15,812 nt of DNA from JBBPZA01 sp038199375 (lineage in GTDB: Bacteria; Actinomycetota; Thermoleophilia; Solirubrobacterales; Solirubrobacteraceae): positions 1 to 15,812 of the forward strand of contig JBBPZA010000090.1 of NCBI GenBank assembly GCA_038199375.1. The letters are read 5' to 3'. Shown piece by piece: positions 1 through 6,950 of this stretch. How positions within the stretch are numbered: position 1 is the stretch's first letter; each line of letters begins with the position of its first letter. The notes beneath the pieces are model-generated. The model searched no databases. It worked only from the letters and a program-made list of their open reading frames with translations, and was not told the origin of the DNA. The position numbers and the translations under genes are program-made.

Positions 1-2
1 CC

Positions 3-335
3 GACGCGGTCTTCGTCTTCGACGACGAGAACTTCCACGCCGTGACCGCGGAGCACCGGGGCGCCGCCGAGCGCACGCACCTGCTTGGCGCGCTGTCGCC
101 CGAGGGGCCGGTGATCGTCGCCGATCCGTTCGGCGGCCCGGCATCGCACTATCGGGACGTCTACCACCAGATCGCCGAGGCGATCGCGGCGGGGGGGCGA
201 GGGCCGGTCCAAGAGGGCAGAACACGGGCGGGCGATGAGCTCGCGGCGGATCCCAAGCTTCGATTGCCGTGCTCGCCTCCCGCCATGGTGCACGCGACGT
301 CCTCACGCTCGACGAGCGGCACTTCCGCGTCCTGA
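3..335 (+). CDS. Low-molecular-weight protein-tyrosine phosphatase, C-terminal fragment (5' end outside window)
   Basis: Reading frame 3 is open from the window edge to a TGA at 333-335. The first ~63 residues include DAVFVFDDENFHAV, then HLLGALSPEG and DPFGGPASHYRDVYHQIAEA. The last block matches the family's conserved C-terminal part: the DP(F/Y) carrying the general-acid aspartate, followed by a helix ending in 'IxxAI'. The catalytic CX5R loop would lie upstream of the window. Such enzymes dephosphorylate protein tyrosines or act in arsenate-reductase-like roles. After about base 192 (a run of seven G at 191-197) the translation becomes Arg/Pro-rich and no longer looks like the family. The natural stop has probably been lost by a frameshift or by fusion to the PIN-gene debris that follows. 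Family call moderately sure; the end is uncertain. Confidence 0.55.
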   Translation, partial: DAVFVFDDENFHAVTAEHRGAAERTHLLGALSPEGPVIVADPFGGPASHYRDVYHQIAEAIAAGGRGPVQEGRTRAGDELAADPKLRLPCSPPAMVHATSSRSTSGTSAS

Positions 336-388
336 CGGTGAAGGGCAAGCCCTTCCGCCTCCACCCCGCCGACGCGGCTGGCGACTGA
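239..388 (+). pseudogene. PIN-domain ribonuclease (VapC-type toxin) C-terminal remnant
   Basis: Frame 2, open from just after a TGA at 236-238 to the TGA at 386-388, encodes QASIAVLASRHGARDVLTL, then DERHFRVL and KPFRLHPAD. This is the typical end of a PIN-domain protein: the 'DAS(I/V)xxLAxRxGxxxVLTLDxRHF' block carries the last acidic metal-binding residues of the nuclease. Here the usual first Asp of DAS is Gln. No start codon or upstream half exists in this frame, because a stop precedes the block directly and the neighbouring frame carries the phosphatase tail. The piece is therefore a gene relic, either of a VapBC-type toxin or of a stand-alone PIN protein. No antitoxin gene is visible. 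Not expected to be functional. Confidence 0.55.
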
Positions 389-396
389 GTAGGCCG

Positions 397-416
397 AGCC
401 GAGCCTGGTCTCGGCT
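397..416 (+). terminator. Possible weak hairpin terminator after the PIN remnant
   Basis: A 7-bp perfect inverted repeat, AGCCGAG / CTCGGCT with a 6-nt loop, lies 9 bases past the PIN relic's stop. No T-tract follows, so it is at best a weak or factor-assisted terminator. Confidence 0.25.
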
Positions 417-489
417 ACGAGCCCGGAGAGGAAGAGCCTCGTTCCGCAACCACCGCGCGTGCGCAGGAATGGCATTCTCTTGGGTTCGC

Positions 490-930
490 ATGACCAGTTC
501 GCCCTCGACCCCCGAGCCGGACGCGCCGCTCACGGGACACTGCCTCTGCGGGGCGGTCGTCTTTGCCATCGATGGGCCGCTGCTCAGCGCCGCCTACTGC
601 CACTGCACCCGCTGTCAGCGGCGCACCGGAACGGCCGCGTCGGCTAACGCGATGATCGCCCCCGGCTCGCTGCGGGTGACCTCGGGTGAAGGGCTGCTTC
701 GTGCCTACGCGCCCATTGATGGGAGCGAGAAGCTCTTCTGCTCGGTATGCGGATCGGCCCTGTTCAGCCGCAACCCCGCTGCACCGGATCAGATGGCCGT
801 CCGCCTCGGCGCTCTCGACCGCGACCCCGGCGTTCGACCGAGCTTGCGCCAGTACGTCGCCTACGCCGCGCCGTGGGAGCCGATCCCCGACGACGGCCTG
901 CCCCGGCATCCGGAGCGGCGGCCGGGTTGA
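490..930 (+). CDS. GFA (glutathione-dependent formaldehyde-activating enzyme / CENP-V-like) family zinc protein
   Basis: A 146-residue protein with the Mss4-like GFA fold signature. From the ATG at 490 the zinc-binding cysteines are C18 and C20 (HCLCGAV), C37, C39 and C42 (YCHCTRCQ), and C84 and C87 (FCSVCGSAL). This is the expected CxC ... CxCxxC ... CxxC layout, and the length is normal for the family. Family members bind structural and catalytic zinc. A few act on S-hydroxymethylglutathione, but most are of unknown substrate, and actinobacteria usually lack glutathione, so the named reaction should not be assumed. The ATG at 490 and an in-frame ATG at 469 (seven residues longer, AGG just upstream) are both possible starts; homology begins only at about residue 15. 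The open frame extends far upstream (to 235), but that part is Arg/Pro-rich and not credible. The next gene follows on the same strand after a CCCCG repeat. Confidence 0.82.
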   Translation: MTSSPSTPEPDAPLTGHCLCGAVVFAIDGPLLSAAYCHCTRCQRRTGTAASANAMIAPGSLRVTSGEGLLRAYAPIDGSEKLFCSVCGSALFSRNPAAPDQMAVRLGALDRDPGVRPSLRQYVAYAAPWEPIPDDGLPRHPERRPG

Positions 931-953
931 GCGGGCGGCGCAGCGTAGCCCTG

Positions 954-978
954 CCCCGCCCCGCCCCGCCCCGCCCCG
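954..978 (+). repeat. CCCCG pentanucleotide tandem repeat, five units
   Basis: Five perfect copies of CCCCG, flanked by imperfect ones, lie between the GFA gene stop and the start of the AlkZ-like gene. A simple-sequence tract in a spacer can vary in copy number by slippage and could alter the distance between promoter and start. No function is shown. Confidence 0.7.
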
Positions 979-1002
979 CCCGACCCTGACACGATCCAGC
1001 GC

Positions 1003-2187
1003 ATGCGGAGGATCGAGGTCTCCGAGCGCCGAGCTCGGCTTGCCCGCCGTCACCGCTTGGCCCCGGGCCACCACGTGCATGACCTCGTGGAGGCGGCCGG
1101 GAGCATGGTCTGCCTCCACGCGACCGATCCCGCGACGGTCTACCTGTCGGCCTGGGCACGCGTCGAGGGCATGTCGGTGGCCGACTTGGACCGCACCCTC
1201 TACGCCGACCGCTGCCTGGTCAAGCACCTGGCGATGCGCAGGACGCTGTTCGTCTTCCCGCGGGAGGCGCTGAGCCTCGTGCAGGCGGGGGCGAGCAGCC
1301 GGGTCGCCGACGCCGAGCGGCGCAGGCTCGTCCGCGACGTCGAGAGGACGGGCCTGTACCGCGACGGCGAGCGATGGCTCTCTGAGGCCTGCGAGCAGGT
1401 GCTGGCGGCGCTCTCCGACGTACGGGAGGCCACCTCCTCCCAGCTGCGCGACGAGATCGCCTTGCTCGAAGGCTCGATCGCCTACGGGCAGGGGAAGTCC
1501 TGGGGAGGGCCGGTGCCCGTCGGCCCTCGGGTGTTGACGGTCCTTTCGGCGGCGGGGCAGATCGTGCGGGCATCGAACGACGGCCGGTGGACCACGTCCC
1601 GGCCCCGGTGGGCGTCGACGCGGTCCTGGCTGGGAGAGGAGATCGCATCCTGCCCCGAAGCCGAGGGCGTCGCGGGGCTGGTCGAGCAGTGGCTGCGCGC
1701 GTTCGGGCCGGGGACGGCGGCCGACGTCAAGTGGTGGCTCGGGTCGACGATGACCGCCGTGCGCAGGGCGCTGGCCGACCTTCACGCGGTGGAGGTCGAT
1801 CTCGACGGGCAGGCCGGCTACCTCCTGCCCGACGACCTGGAGCCCACCGATCCGGTGGAGCCGTGGGCCGCGCTGCTGCCGTCCCTCGATCCGACCACGA
1901 TGGGCTGGTTCGAGCGCGACTGGTACCTCGCCCCCCACAGAGAGCAGCTGTTCGACGCCAACGGCAACGCCGGGGCCACCGCGTGGTGGGGCGGGCGGAT
2001 CGTGGGTGGCTGGCGCCAGGACGATGCCGGCGAGGTCATCCTGGCGCTGCTCGAAGATGTCGGCGCAGAGGGCCTGCGCGCCCTCGAGCACGAAGCGGCG
2101 CGCCTGACCGAGTGGCTGGATGGCACCCGGGTGGCGCCCAGGTTCCCCTCGCCGCTGTCGAAGGCGGCCGCGCAGATGGGCCGGTGA
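1003..2187 (+). CDS. AlkZ/YcaQ-like winged-helix DNA-binding protein (PF06224, HTH_42)
   Basis: A 394-residue protein of the PF06224 family, normal in length. Family hallmarks are the N-terminal helical part with MVCLHATDPATVYLSAWAR (35-53), the following LVKHLAMRRTLFVFP, and a C-terminal half with LLPSLDPTTMGWFERDWYL and a late GGRIVGGW. The characterised relatives AlkZ (Streptomyces) and YcaQ/AlkX (E. coli) are DNA glycosylases that remove bulky alkylated or crosslinked bases and use a QxQ or QxD motif. In this protein the aligned positions appear to be H39 and T41. The glycosylase activity is therefore in doubt, although many actinobacterial paralogues share this look. No strong ribosome binding site precedes the ATG at 1003. 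It could be the first gene of an operon with the downstream ArsR relic and SRPBCC gene, because a 46-codon frame starts 9 bases after its stop. Confidence 0.8.
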   Translation: MRRIEVSERRARLARRHRLAPGHHVHDLVEAAGSMVCLHATDPATVYLSAWARVEGMSVADLDRTLYADRCLVKHLAMRRTLFVFPREALSLVQAGASSRVADAERRRLVRDVERTGLYRDGERWLSEACEQVLAALSDVREATSSQLRDEIALLEGSIAYGQGKSWGGPVPVGPRVLTVLSAAGQIVRASNDGRWTTSRPRWASTRSWLGEEIASCPEAEGVAGLVEQWLRAFGPGTAADVKWWLGSTMTAVRRALADLHAVEVDLDGQAGYLLPDDLEPTDPVEPWAALLPSLDPTTMGWFERDWYLAPHREQLFDANGNAGATAWWGGRIVGGWRQDDAGEVILALLEDVGAEGLRALEHEAARLTEWLDGTRVAPRFPSPLSKAAAQMGR

Positions 2188-2196
2188 TGCCCGCGC

Positions 2197-2337
2197 ATGG
2201 GGGAGTGGCGGTGCAGCCTCGGCCCGCACCGCCTGGAGGACGTCGAGCGCTGGATCGAGACCTGCCGGCGCACCCTGGACGCCCGCCTCGATCGCTTCGG
2301 GGAGCTCCTCGAGCGACAGAAAGGAGAGCAGCGATGA
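2197..2337 (+). pseudogene. ArsR-family regulator, C-terminal relic
   Basis: A 46-codon frame encodes GPHRLEDVERWIETCRRTLD followed by ARLDRFGELLERQKGEQR. In sequence type and position this matches the tail of ArsR-like winged-helix repressors that sit just upstream of AHSA1/SRPBCC genes ('VxxWIExxRRxWExRLDxLxxxL'). The DNA-binding N-terminal two thirds is absent, because the preceding gene ends only 9 bases before this frame. Its stop overlaps the next start (ATGA at 2334-2337), the translational coupling expected of the intact regulator-SRPBCC pair. I infer a deletion that fused the left neighbour to the last part of the regulator gene. The short peptide may still be translated and serve to deliver ribosomes to the SRPBCC start. 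Confidence 0.6.
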
Positions 2338-2825
2338 GCAACGACCAGCCACCCGCCTCTGGGAGGACGAAGCTGACCACGCCCTCGGATCGCGAGATCG
2401 TCACCGAGCGGGTCTTCGACGCGCCGCGAGATCGCGTGTTCGCAGCCTTCACCGACCCCGCGCTGATCCCCGAGTGGTGGGGCCCGCGCGGCATCACCAC
2501 GATCGTCGACCAGATGGACGTGCGGCCGGGGGGCGCGTGGCGGTTCGTCCACCGCAGCGCGGATGGCAGCGAAACCGGGTTCAGGGGCACCTACCGCGAG
2601 GTCACACCGCCCGACCGCGTCGTCCAGACCTTCGAGTGGGAGGGGATGCCGGCCCACGTGGTGGTCGAGACGGCGATCTTCGAGGATCTCGGCGAGCGCA
2701 CCAAGGTGACGACCACCTCGCTCTTCCACACTCCCGAGGAGCGCGACGGGATGCTCGCCTCGGGCATGGAGCAGGGGCTCAGCGAGTCACACGACCGGCT
2801 CGACGAGCTGCTCACGAAGAGCTGA
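2334..2825 (+). CDS. SRPBCC / AHSA1 domain protein
   Basis: A 163-residue protein of the START/Bet v1-like AHSA1 type. It shows REIVTERVFDAPRDRVFAAF (start of the fold), TDPALIPEWWGPRG, the DVRPGGAWRF strand pair, GTYREVTPPDRVVQTFEWEG, and the closing amphipathic helix GMEQGLSESHDRLDELL. This is the usual layout and length. The fold makes a hydrophobic pocket; no catalytic residues are conserved and the ligand is unknown. The ATG at 2334 is preceded by a good ribosome binding site (AAAGGAGAG at 2319-2327) and overlaps the stop of the ArsR relic by ATGA. In related genomes such genes are controlled by the adjacent ArsR repressor. Here that repressor is truncated, so the gene may be constitutive or driven from upstream. 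The gene converges on the methyltransferase at 2851. Confidence 0.88.
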   Translation: MSNDQPPASGRTKLTTPSDREIVTERVFDAPRDRVFAAFTDPALIPEWWGPRGITTIVDQMDVRPGGAWRFVHRSADGSETGFRGTYREVTPPDRVVQTFEWEGMPAHVVVETAIFEDLGERTKVTTTSLFHTPEERDGMLASGMEQGLSESHDRLDELLTKS

Positions 2826-2850
2826 TCGGGGGATCGGGGAGGGTCGCGGC

Positions 2851-3543
2851 TCATGCCCCACCGCTCGCGGTGTCCGGCGCCCGTGCCACGCCGAGAACGT
2901 GCGGGTTGGTGACCGTCCACGCTGGGCCGAGGTCGAAGCGCAGGACGCGCGCGACCTCGAAGCCTGCCGCTTCGATCGCTGCGATGGTGTCGCGCGCGCA
3001 GTGGCAGCCGCCACCCAGTCGCGGCCAGATGCCGGAGCGGTCGAGCCGCTCCTGGAGCCGCGCCTTCCGCGGGCGATCGGAGCGGACGTGCTCGATGAAG
3101 CGGACCTCGCCACCGGGCCGGAGCACGCGCCGCAGCTCCGCCAGGGCGCCCGCGGGATCGGGGACCGTGCACAGCACCAGGCTCGCGACCGCGGCGTCGA
3201 AGCTCGCCCCCTCGAGCGCCAGCGAACCGGCCACCCCGCCGTGCACGGTCACCCGGACCGGGGCGCCGCGCGCGGCCCGCTCGGCCTTCGCTCGCAGGTA
3301 GGGCTCGGGCTCGAGCGCGACCACCTCCTCGACCGTCTCCGGGTAGTGGCAGAAGTTGATCCCGTTTCCGGCGCCGATCTCCACCACCCGCCCCGAGAGG
3401 CCGCCGAGCAGCTCGTCTCGGCGCTCCCCGGCCTCCCGCTCCATCGCCCGGCTGAGCCGGTCGAAGACGCGGGCGAAGATCGGATGGCATACCTCGCTTT
3501 CGGACACAGCTGGACTTTCGGACACTGGTGGATCTTCGCGCAC
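2851..3543 (-). CDS. Class I SAM-dependent methyltransferase (Methyltransf_11, METTL7-like)
   Basis: A 230-residue methyltransferase. Residues 20-47 (CHPIFARVFDRLSRAMEREA ...) form the N-terminal helices seen in the METTL7-like/phospholipid-methyltransferase-like subgroup. SAM motif I is VVEIGAGNGINF (53-64), the acidic residue after strand 2 is in VVALEPEPYL, and the later motifs are SFDAAVASLVLCTVPDPAGA and LRRVLRPGGEVRFIEH. The substrate cannot be read from the sequence; relatives include lipid and small-molecule methylases. The listed ATG start gives an SES-PAV-SES N-terminus that comes from a short direct repeat (TTTCGGACAC twice near 3501-3528). A somewhat shorter true N-terminus is therefore possible. 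It is divergent from the gene at 3642 across about 98 bases and converges with the SRPBCC gene. Confidence 0.85.
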   Translation of the reverse strand: MREDPPVSESPAVSESEVCHPIFARVFDRLSRAMEREAGERRDELLGGLSGRVVEIGAGNGINFCHYPETVEEVVALEPEPYLRAKAERAARGAPVRVTVHGGVAGSLALEGASFDAAVASLVLCTVPDPAGALAELRRVLRPGGEVRFIEHVRSDRPRKARLQERLDRSGIWPRLGGGCHCARDTIAAIEAAGFEVARVLRFDLGPAWTVTNPHVLGVARAPDTASGGA

Positions 3544-3641
3544 GCGCGTGCATGGACCGGGCCAGGCCGGGTCCTCGCGAGACGGGCGTGCGCGACTCGC
3601 GCAGGATTAGGCAGTCGCCGTCCGAGGTAGTTCCATATGAG

Positions 3642-4745
3642 ATGAGCGTGAGCGAGAAGCTCGACGAGCTGGTCAGCGTAGAGCTCGCGGCGACGCCGGC
3701 CGAGGCGTCCGACCTCATCGCGCTCTCCGATGGCGAAGCGCTCGAGCGCGAGGGTTGGGACGCCGGCTTCATCACCGTGCTCGACGACGTGCCGGTGGAG
3801 CGGTCAATCGCCCTCATCGGCCACGAACGGGGGGCTGCGCCGGCGGAGGGCTGGGAGCTGCGCCATGTGCGCGTCAAGCCCGATGGCAAGAAGAAGTCGA
3901 CCGAGGACGCCGAGGCGTGCGCGCGGTTGGACGGGTCCGTCTACATCCTCGGCTCTCACTTTGGAGCGAAGGAGGGGCCGCTGGAGCGCGAGCGCTCGTT
4001 CGTCGCCCGGTTCGCCGAGTCAGAGCTCGAGCGCGCGGCGCGCGGCAAGAAGGTGCGCCTCGAGCTCGCTCGCGACAGCTTCCTCCTCCACCGCATCGTC
4101 AACGACGCGCTGCGCGACTTCGGCCCCGAGCTGCTCGATCTCGACGACGAGGTGGAGCAGCGCTTCGTGCGCCGCGCCCGCGACAAGGGTTGGAAGAAGG
4201 GCAAGATCTGGGCGCGGCGGCTCCACGGGGGCGACGTGCCGTTGAACATCGAGGGCGCCGCCTTCCGCCCCGGAGGGACGCTGCTGCTCGGATTGCGCTT
4301 CCCGGTCACCAGCGCGGGCGAGCCCGTCGCGGTAGAGGTGGAGGGGATCGGCGGTCTGTTCGAGGGCCGCCCGGGGGAGCTGCGCGTGCGCGCCTTCTGG
4401 GTCTTCGAGGGAGTCGGAGCGCCAGACGCGCCCGAGGGCGTGCGCGCCCTGCGGCTGCTGGGCTCCGAGCTGCACGCGGTGACCGGCAGCCTCGACAGCG
4501 TCGACAACGACAGCCTCCTGCTAGCCAACCACCCCGAGGGGGCGCAGGCCCGCTGCGATCACCGCCGAGCCAAGCTTCCCGCCGCCCCCGCACGCGCCCG
4601 AGCGGGGACCCGCCGGCTGCCGTCGAGCGTGGTGCGGAGCTTCCCGCACCTGCGCAACGTCGAGGGGCTCGCCGTGCTCCCCGACGGAGGCTTCGCCTAC
4701 GTGACCGACGAGGAGGAGCGCATCGAGCTGCGACTGTCTCGCTAG
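3642..4745 (+). CDS. DUF3616-like beta-propeller-type protein
   Basis: A 367-residue soluble protein with no signal peptide or membrane segment. It shows repeated 'label' strands resembling a beta-propeller: GSVYILGSHFGAKEG, PLNIEGAAFRPGGTLLLGLR, VEGIGGLFEGRPGELRVRAF, HLRNVEGLAVLPDGGFAYVT and the final DEEERIELRL. The pairing of (N/D)(I/V)EG(L/A)A with LLLGLR and DGGFAYVTD is what I associate with DUF3616; the exact family should be treated as probable. No enzymatic residues are evident and no function is claimed. The ATG at 3642 is chosen because credible sequence starts at MSVSEKLDELVSVELAATP and a GAGG lies at 3624-3627. The frame is open to 3528, but that overlaps the divergent methyltransferase gene. 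It converges on the broken substrate-binding gene with 32 bases between stops. Confidence 0.6.
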   Translation: MSVSEKLDELVSVELAATPAEASDLIALSDGEALEREGWDAGFITVLDDVPVERSIALIGHERGAAPAEGWELRHVRVKPDGKKKSTEDAEACARLDGSVYILGSHFGAKEGPLERERSFVARFAESELERAARGKKVRLELARDSFLLHRIVNDALRDFGPELLDLDDEVEQRFVRRARDKGWKKGKIWARRLHGGDVPLNIEGAAFRPGGTLLLGLRFPVTSAGEPVAVEVEGIGGLFEGRPGELRVRAFWVFEGVGAPDAPEGVRALRLLGSELHAVTGSLDSVDNDSLLLANHPEGAQARCDHRRAKLPAAPARARAGTRRLPSSVVRSFPHLRNVEGLAVLPDGGFAYVTDEEERIELRLSR

Positions 4746-4777
4746 TCGCGGCGCTGGCACCGCCGGGAGCCGCGGAT

Positions 4778-5442
4778 CTACGTGCGCGCGTATGCGATCG
4801 CGGGGGCGAGCAGCTCGGGACGGTAGGCCCGCTCGGGCGGAAGCGGGCAGAGCCCGTGGGTCGCGGCAGTGTGCTCGATCGTCGTCTCCCAGCGATCGGC
4901 GTGCATCGCCCCCGGCGCGCCACCGTCGAAGGCATAGGGCTCAAACAGCGCCCAGCTGTCGCGGACGTGGCGCTCGGAGATGTCGGGGAAACGTCGCCGG
5001 AAGGCCGCGATCCCAAGCTCCGGCCGCTCGCGCTGGAGCTCATAGCCGGCGACGAACGCGTCACGCACGCGCGTAACGAGCTCGAGCGCAAGGCGATCGG
5101 CCGCCAGCAGGCCCGTCGCGTAGGTCTCGATGTCCAACCCGATCGGGCGCACCGCACGGCCGCTGCCGAGGTGGTTCAGCGTCATGTCCACCCATGTCGG
5201 AATCACATCGATCTCCCCCCGCTCGAGCTGGGCGTCGGGATCGTCGCTCTCGACGATCACAGACGGCTCGAGACCCAAAAAGGACAGAGCCCCGTCATAC
5301 TCCCGCGCAAACCACGGGATGCTCCACCGCGCCGCCCGCGTGCCCTGCAGATCGGCGGAAGTGTCGAGCTCGGAGTCATCGCGCACTACCGCGGCGATCG
5401 GGTTGCGCTACGACACCAGGTCATAAGACGCAGCCGCTCCAC
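4778..5442 (-). pseudogene. NMT1/THI5-like ABC transporter substrate-binding protein, disrupted
   Basis: From 5413 down to 4778 the minus strand encodes RNPIAAVVRDDSELDTSADL, WSIPWFAREYDGALSFLGLE, ERGEIDVIPTWVD and RVRDAFVAGYELQRERPELG, with a C-terminal helix bundle. This is the second half of a periplasmic-type binding protein of the NMT1/THI5-like group, which captures a small organic ligand for an ABC importer. A TAG directly precedes RNPIAAVV in frame, so only a start at GTG 5386 (202 residues) is available, against roughly 300 expected. At 5450-5456 there is a strong ribosome binding site (GAGGAGG) followed seven bases later by GTG (5442) and VERLRLMTWC, which looks like the protein's original first strand. 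That frame is shifted by one register from the rest. I infer an out-of-frame internal deletion removing about the first third. No permease or ATPase gene is nearby. Confidence 0.6.
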
Positions 5443-5575
5443 GTTCTGTCCTCCTCAGAGCTCGGTCACACCACGGACATCGCTTCGTACATTACAAGAG
5501 GCACTCGCCGATCCCGGCCACTGGATCCGGGGGATCCCGCAGCGGACGCCTAGAGTTCTCGCCCTGACGGATCCT

Positions 5576-6772
5576 ATGCCTGATCTCCCTCCTGCGATCG
5601 CGGGTGCGACTGGCGAGCGCGAACTCGAAGAGGAGGGGCGCTCGCGGGCGCTCGCGGGAATGGCCAGCGTTGCGGCGCTGACCTTCCTCGTCGCCCGGGC
5701 GGTGCCGCTGGGCTGGACGGTCGCCGTCGCCGCCGGCGTGCCGCTGGCGCGCGCCGGAGAGCGCCACGGCACGCGCGCCGGCTATGCGACCGCCGCGGCG
5801 AGCCTTGTGGAGACGACCGCGATCATGGGTCCGGCTCGCATGGGCATCCCGGTACCCCACGCGGCCAGCGCGCCGCTGCTCGGAGCCCTGTACCGACGGG
5901 AGGCCTCGTTCCTGGCGCTCGCGGCGGCGGGCGCGGCCGTGCGCACGGTCTACTACGTGGCCACCGCCGCGTTCTCGATCGTCGTCCTCATCGGGCTCGA
6001 CGCCTACCTGGGGGCTTACGAGCGCCTGCGTGACCTCCTGGGCCTCCTGCCCGCCGGGAGGACCGCCGCCCTGTGGCTGACCTTCGCCCAGCTGGTGGCA
6101 TGGTCGGTCGGGGCCGGCCTCATCCAGGCGTGGACGATCAGGCGTGGCCTGCGGCGCTGGGACGCAGCGGTCGGCTCGGTGGAAGAGGCGAGCACCGCCA
6201 AGGCTCCGGCGCGCGAGGCGCCCCCGTCGCGCGCGGCCGCGATCGTCCTCGCAGGGCTGGTGGGCTTCGCCGCCGCCCTGGCGAGCACCAACCCGAGGAT
6301 CCTCGCGGGCCTCGCGGTCGTGCTGCTGCTCGCCTGGGCGGCGACCGCCGCGAGCGGCCGCGCGCTGGTGCGCGGGCTCGTGCTCGCGATGCCGCTCGCG
6401 CTCTCGACGCTCGGCTTCGGGCTGGTGGGTGGGATCGGCGCCGAGCTCGCCGCGCGGCGGGCCGGGCGTGTGGCGCTGCTCGTGCTCATCGCCGTCTGGG
6501 TCCGCAGCGCCGCCGGAGCCGAGGGACTGCGCCGCGTCCTGGTATCCGTGGTTGGGCGCCTGCGTGGTGTGCCGCTGCTGGCGACGACGGCGTCGGTGCT
6601 GGCGGGCTCGACGCAGGCCGACGACCTCGAGGGCGCGGCTCGGCGCCTTGGCGCCCGCCTGCGGCCCGTACGCCGCCCCGCCCCCGCCGTCGACGCTGCC
6701 CTCGGCTGGCTCGCCGAGGAGTCCACCCGGATGGGAGCGCCGGGGCCGCCAGCGCAGCGGCCCGAGAGCTGA
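5576..6772 (+). CDS. Multi-pass membrane protein of unknown function
   Basis: A 398-residue protein that I do not recognise. Its N-terminus (1-24) is acidic and soluble. Predicted membrane segments lie near residues 27-57 (one long or two short), 112-142, 163-184, 221-238, 242-258, 265-287 and 298-311. Between the third and fourth is a charged loop (186-219, basic then SVEEASTAKAPAREAPPSRA). The last ~85 residues, after the final membrane segment, are Arg-rich and cytosolic in character (RRVLVSVVGRLRGVPLLATT ... RRLGARLRPVRRPAPAVDAA). A motif ETTAIMGPARMGIPVPHAAS (79-98) between the first and second groups is polar and may be functional. The frame is open far upstream, but the credible start is the ATG at 5576, after a short intergenic region shared with the divergent broken binding-protein gene. 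No transporter signature was found. Confidence 0.6.
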   Translation: MPDLPPAIAGATGERELEEEGRSRALAGMASVAALTFLVARAVPLGWTVAVAAGVPLARAGERHGTRAGYATAAASLVETTAIMGPARMGIPVPHAASAPLLGALYRREASFLALAAAGAAVRTVYYVATAAFSIVVLIGLDAYLGAYERLRDLLGLLPAGRTAALWLTFAQLVAWSVGAGLIQAWTIRRGLRRWDAAVGSVEEASTAKAPAREAPPSRAAAIVLAGLVGFAAALASTNPRILAGLAVVLLLAWAATAASGRALVRGLVLAMPLALSTLGFGLVGGIGAELAARRAGRVALLVLIAVWVRSAAGAEGLRRVLVSVVGRLRGVPLLATTASVLAGSTQADDLEGAARRLGARLRPVRRPAPAVDAALGWLAEESTRMGAPGPPAQRPES

Positions 6773-6809
6773 CCCCCGCCAGCGGCCGGGCGCCACCCAC
6801 CTATCCGCT

Positions 6810-6881
6810 GCGTGCCCGCCTGCCTCGGCGGCTGCGTGCACGCCTGCCTCGGCGGCTGCGTGCCCGCCCACCTCGGCATCC
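6810..6881 (+). repeat. 24-bp tandem repeat, three units (third diverged)
   Basis: Units at 6810-6833, 6834-6857 and 6858-6881 each begin GCG TGC (A/C)CGCC and share a CCTCGGC core. Units 1 and 2 differ at a single base; unit 3 differs at several. The period is a multiple of three, so any frame through it gives an 8-residue repeat. No convincing gene covers it: it lies between the membrane-protein stop (6772) and the DUF2254 start (6951). The rest of 6773-6950 shows nothing else I can support. Confidence 0.75.
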
Positions 6882-6950
6882 GTGCGGCTTCCAGGCGAGC
6901 GGCTGGGCTTCTTGCGATTAGCCGGAGTGCGGCGCGGGCAGGCCAAGGTC

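Noticed and set aside
954..978. CCCCG repeat as a CRISPR-like or regulatory array
   Set aside because: Five-base units without spacers; ordinary simple-sequence repeat.
415..2352. 645-codon open frame on the minus strand
   Set aside because: Arg/Pro/Gly-rich, no family features, and antisense to the clear GFA and AlkZ-like genes; a high-GC shadow frame.
3544..3641. Divergent promoters between the methyltransferase and DUF3616-like genes
   Set aside because: No -35/-10 pair or dyad stood out; only a short TTTCGGACAC direct repeat near the methyltransferase start.
3755..5575. Upstream extension of the membrane-protein frame to over 1000 codons
   Set aside because: The part before 5576 is Arg-rich shadow of the DUF3616-like gene and of the binding-protein relic; credible sequence starts at MPDLPPAIAG.
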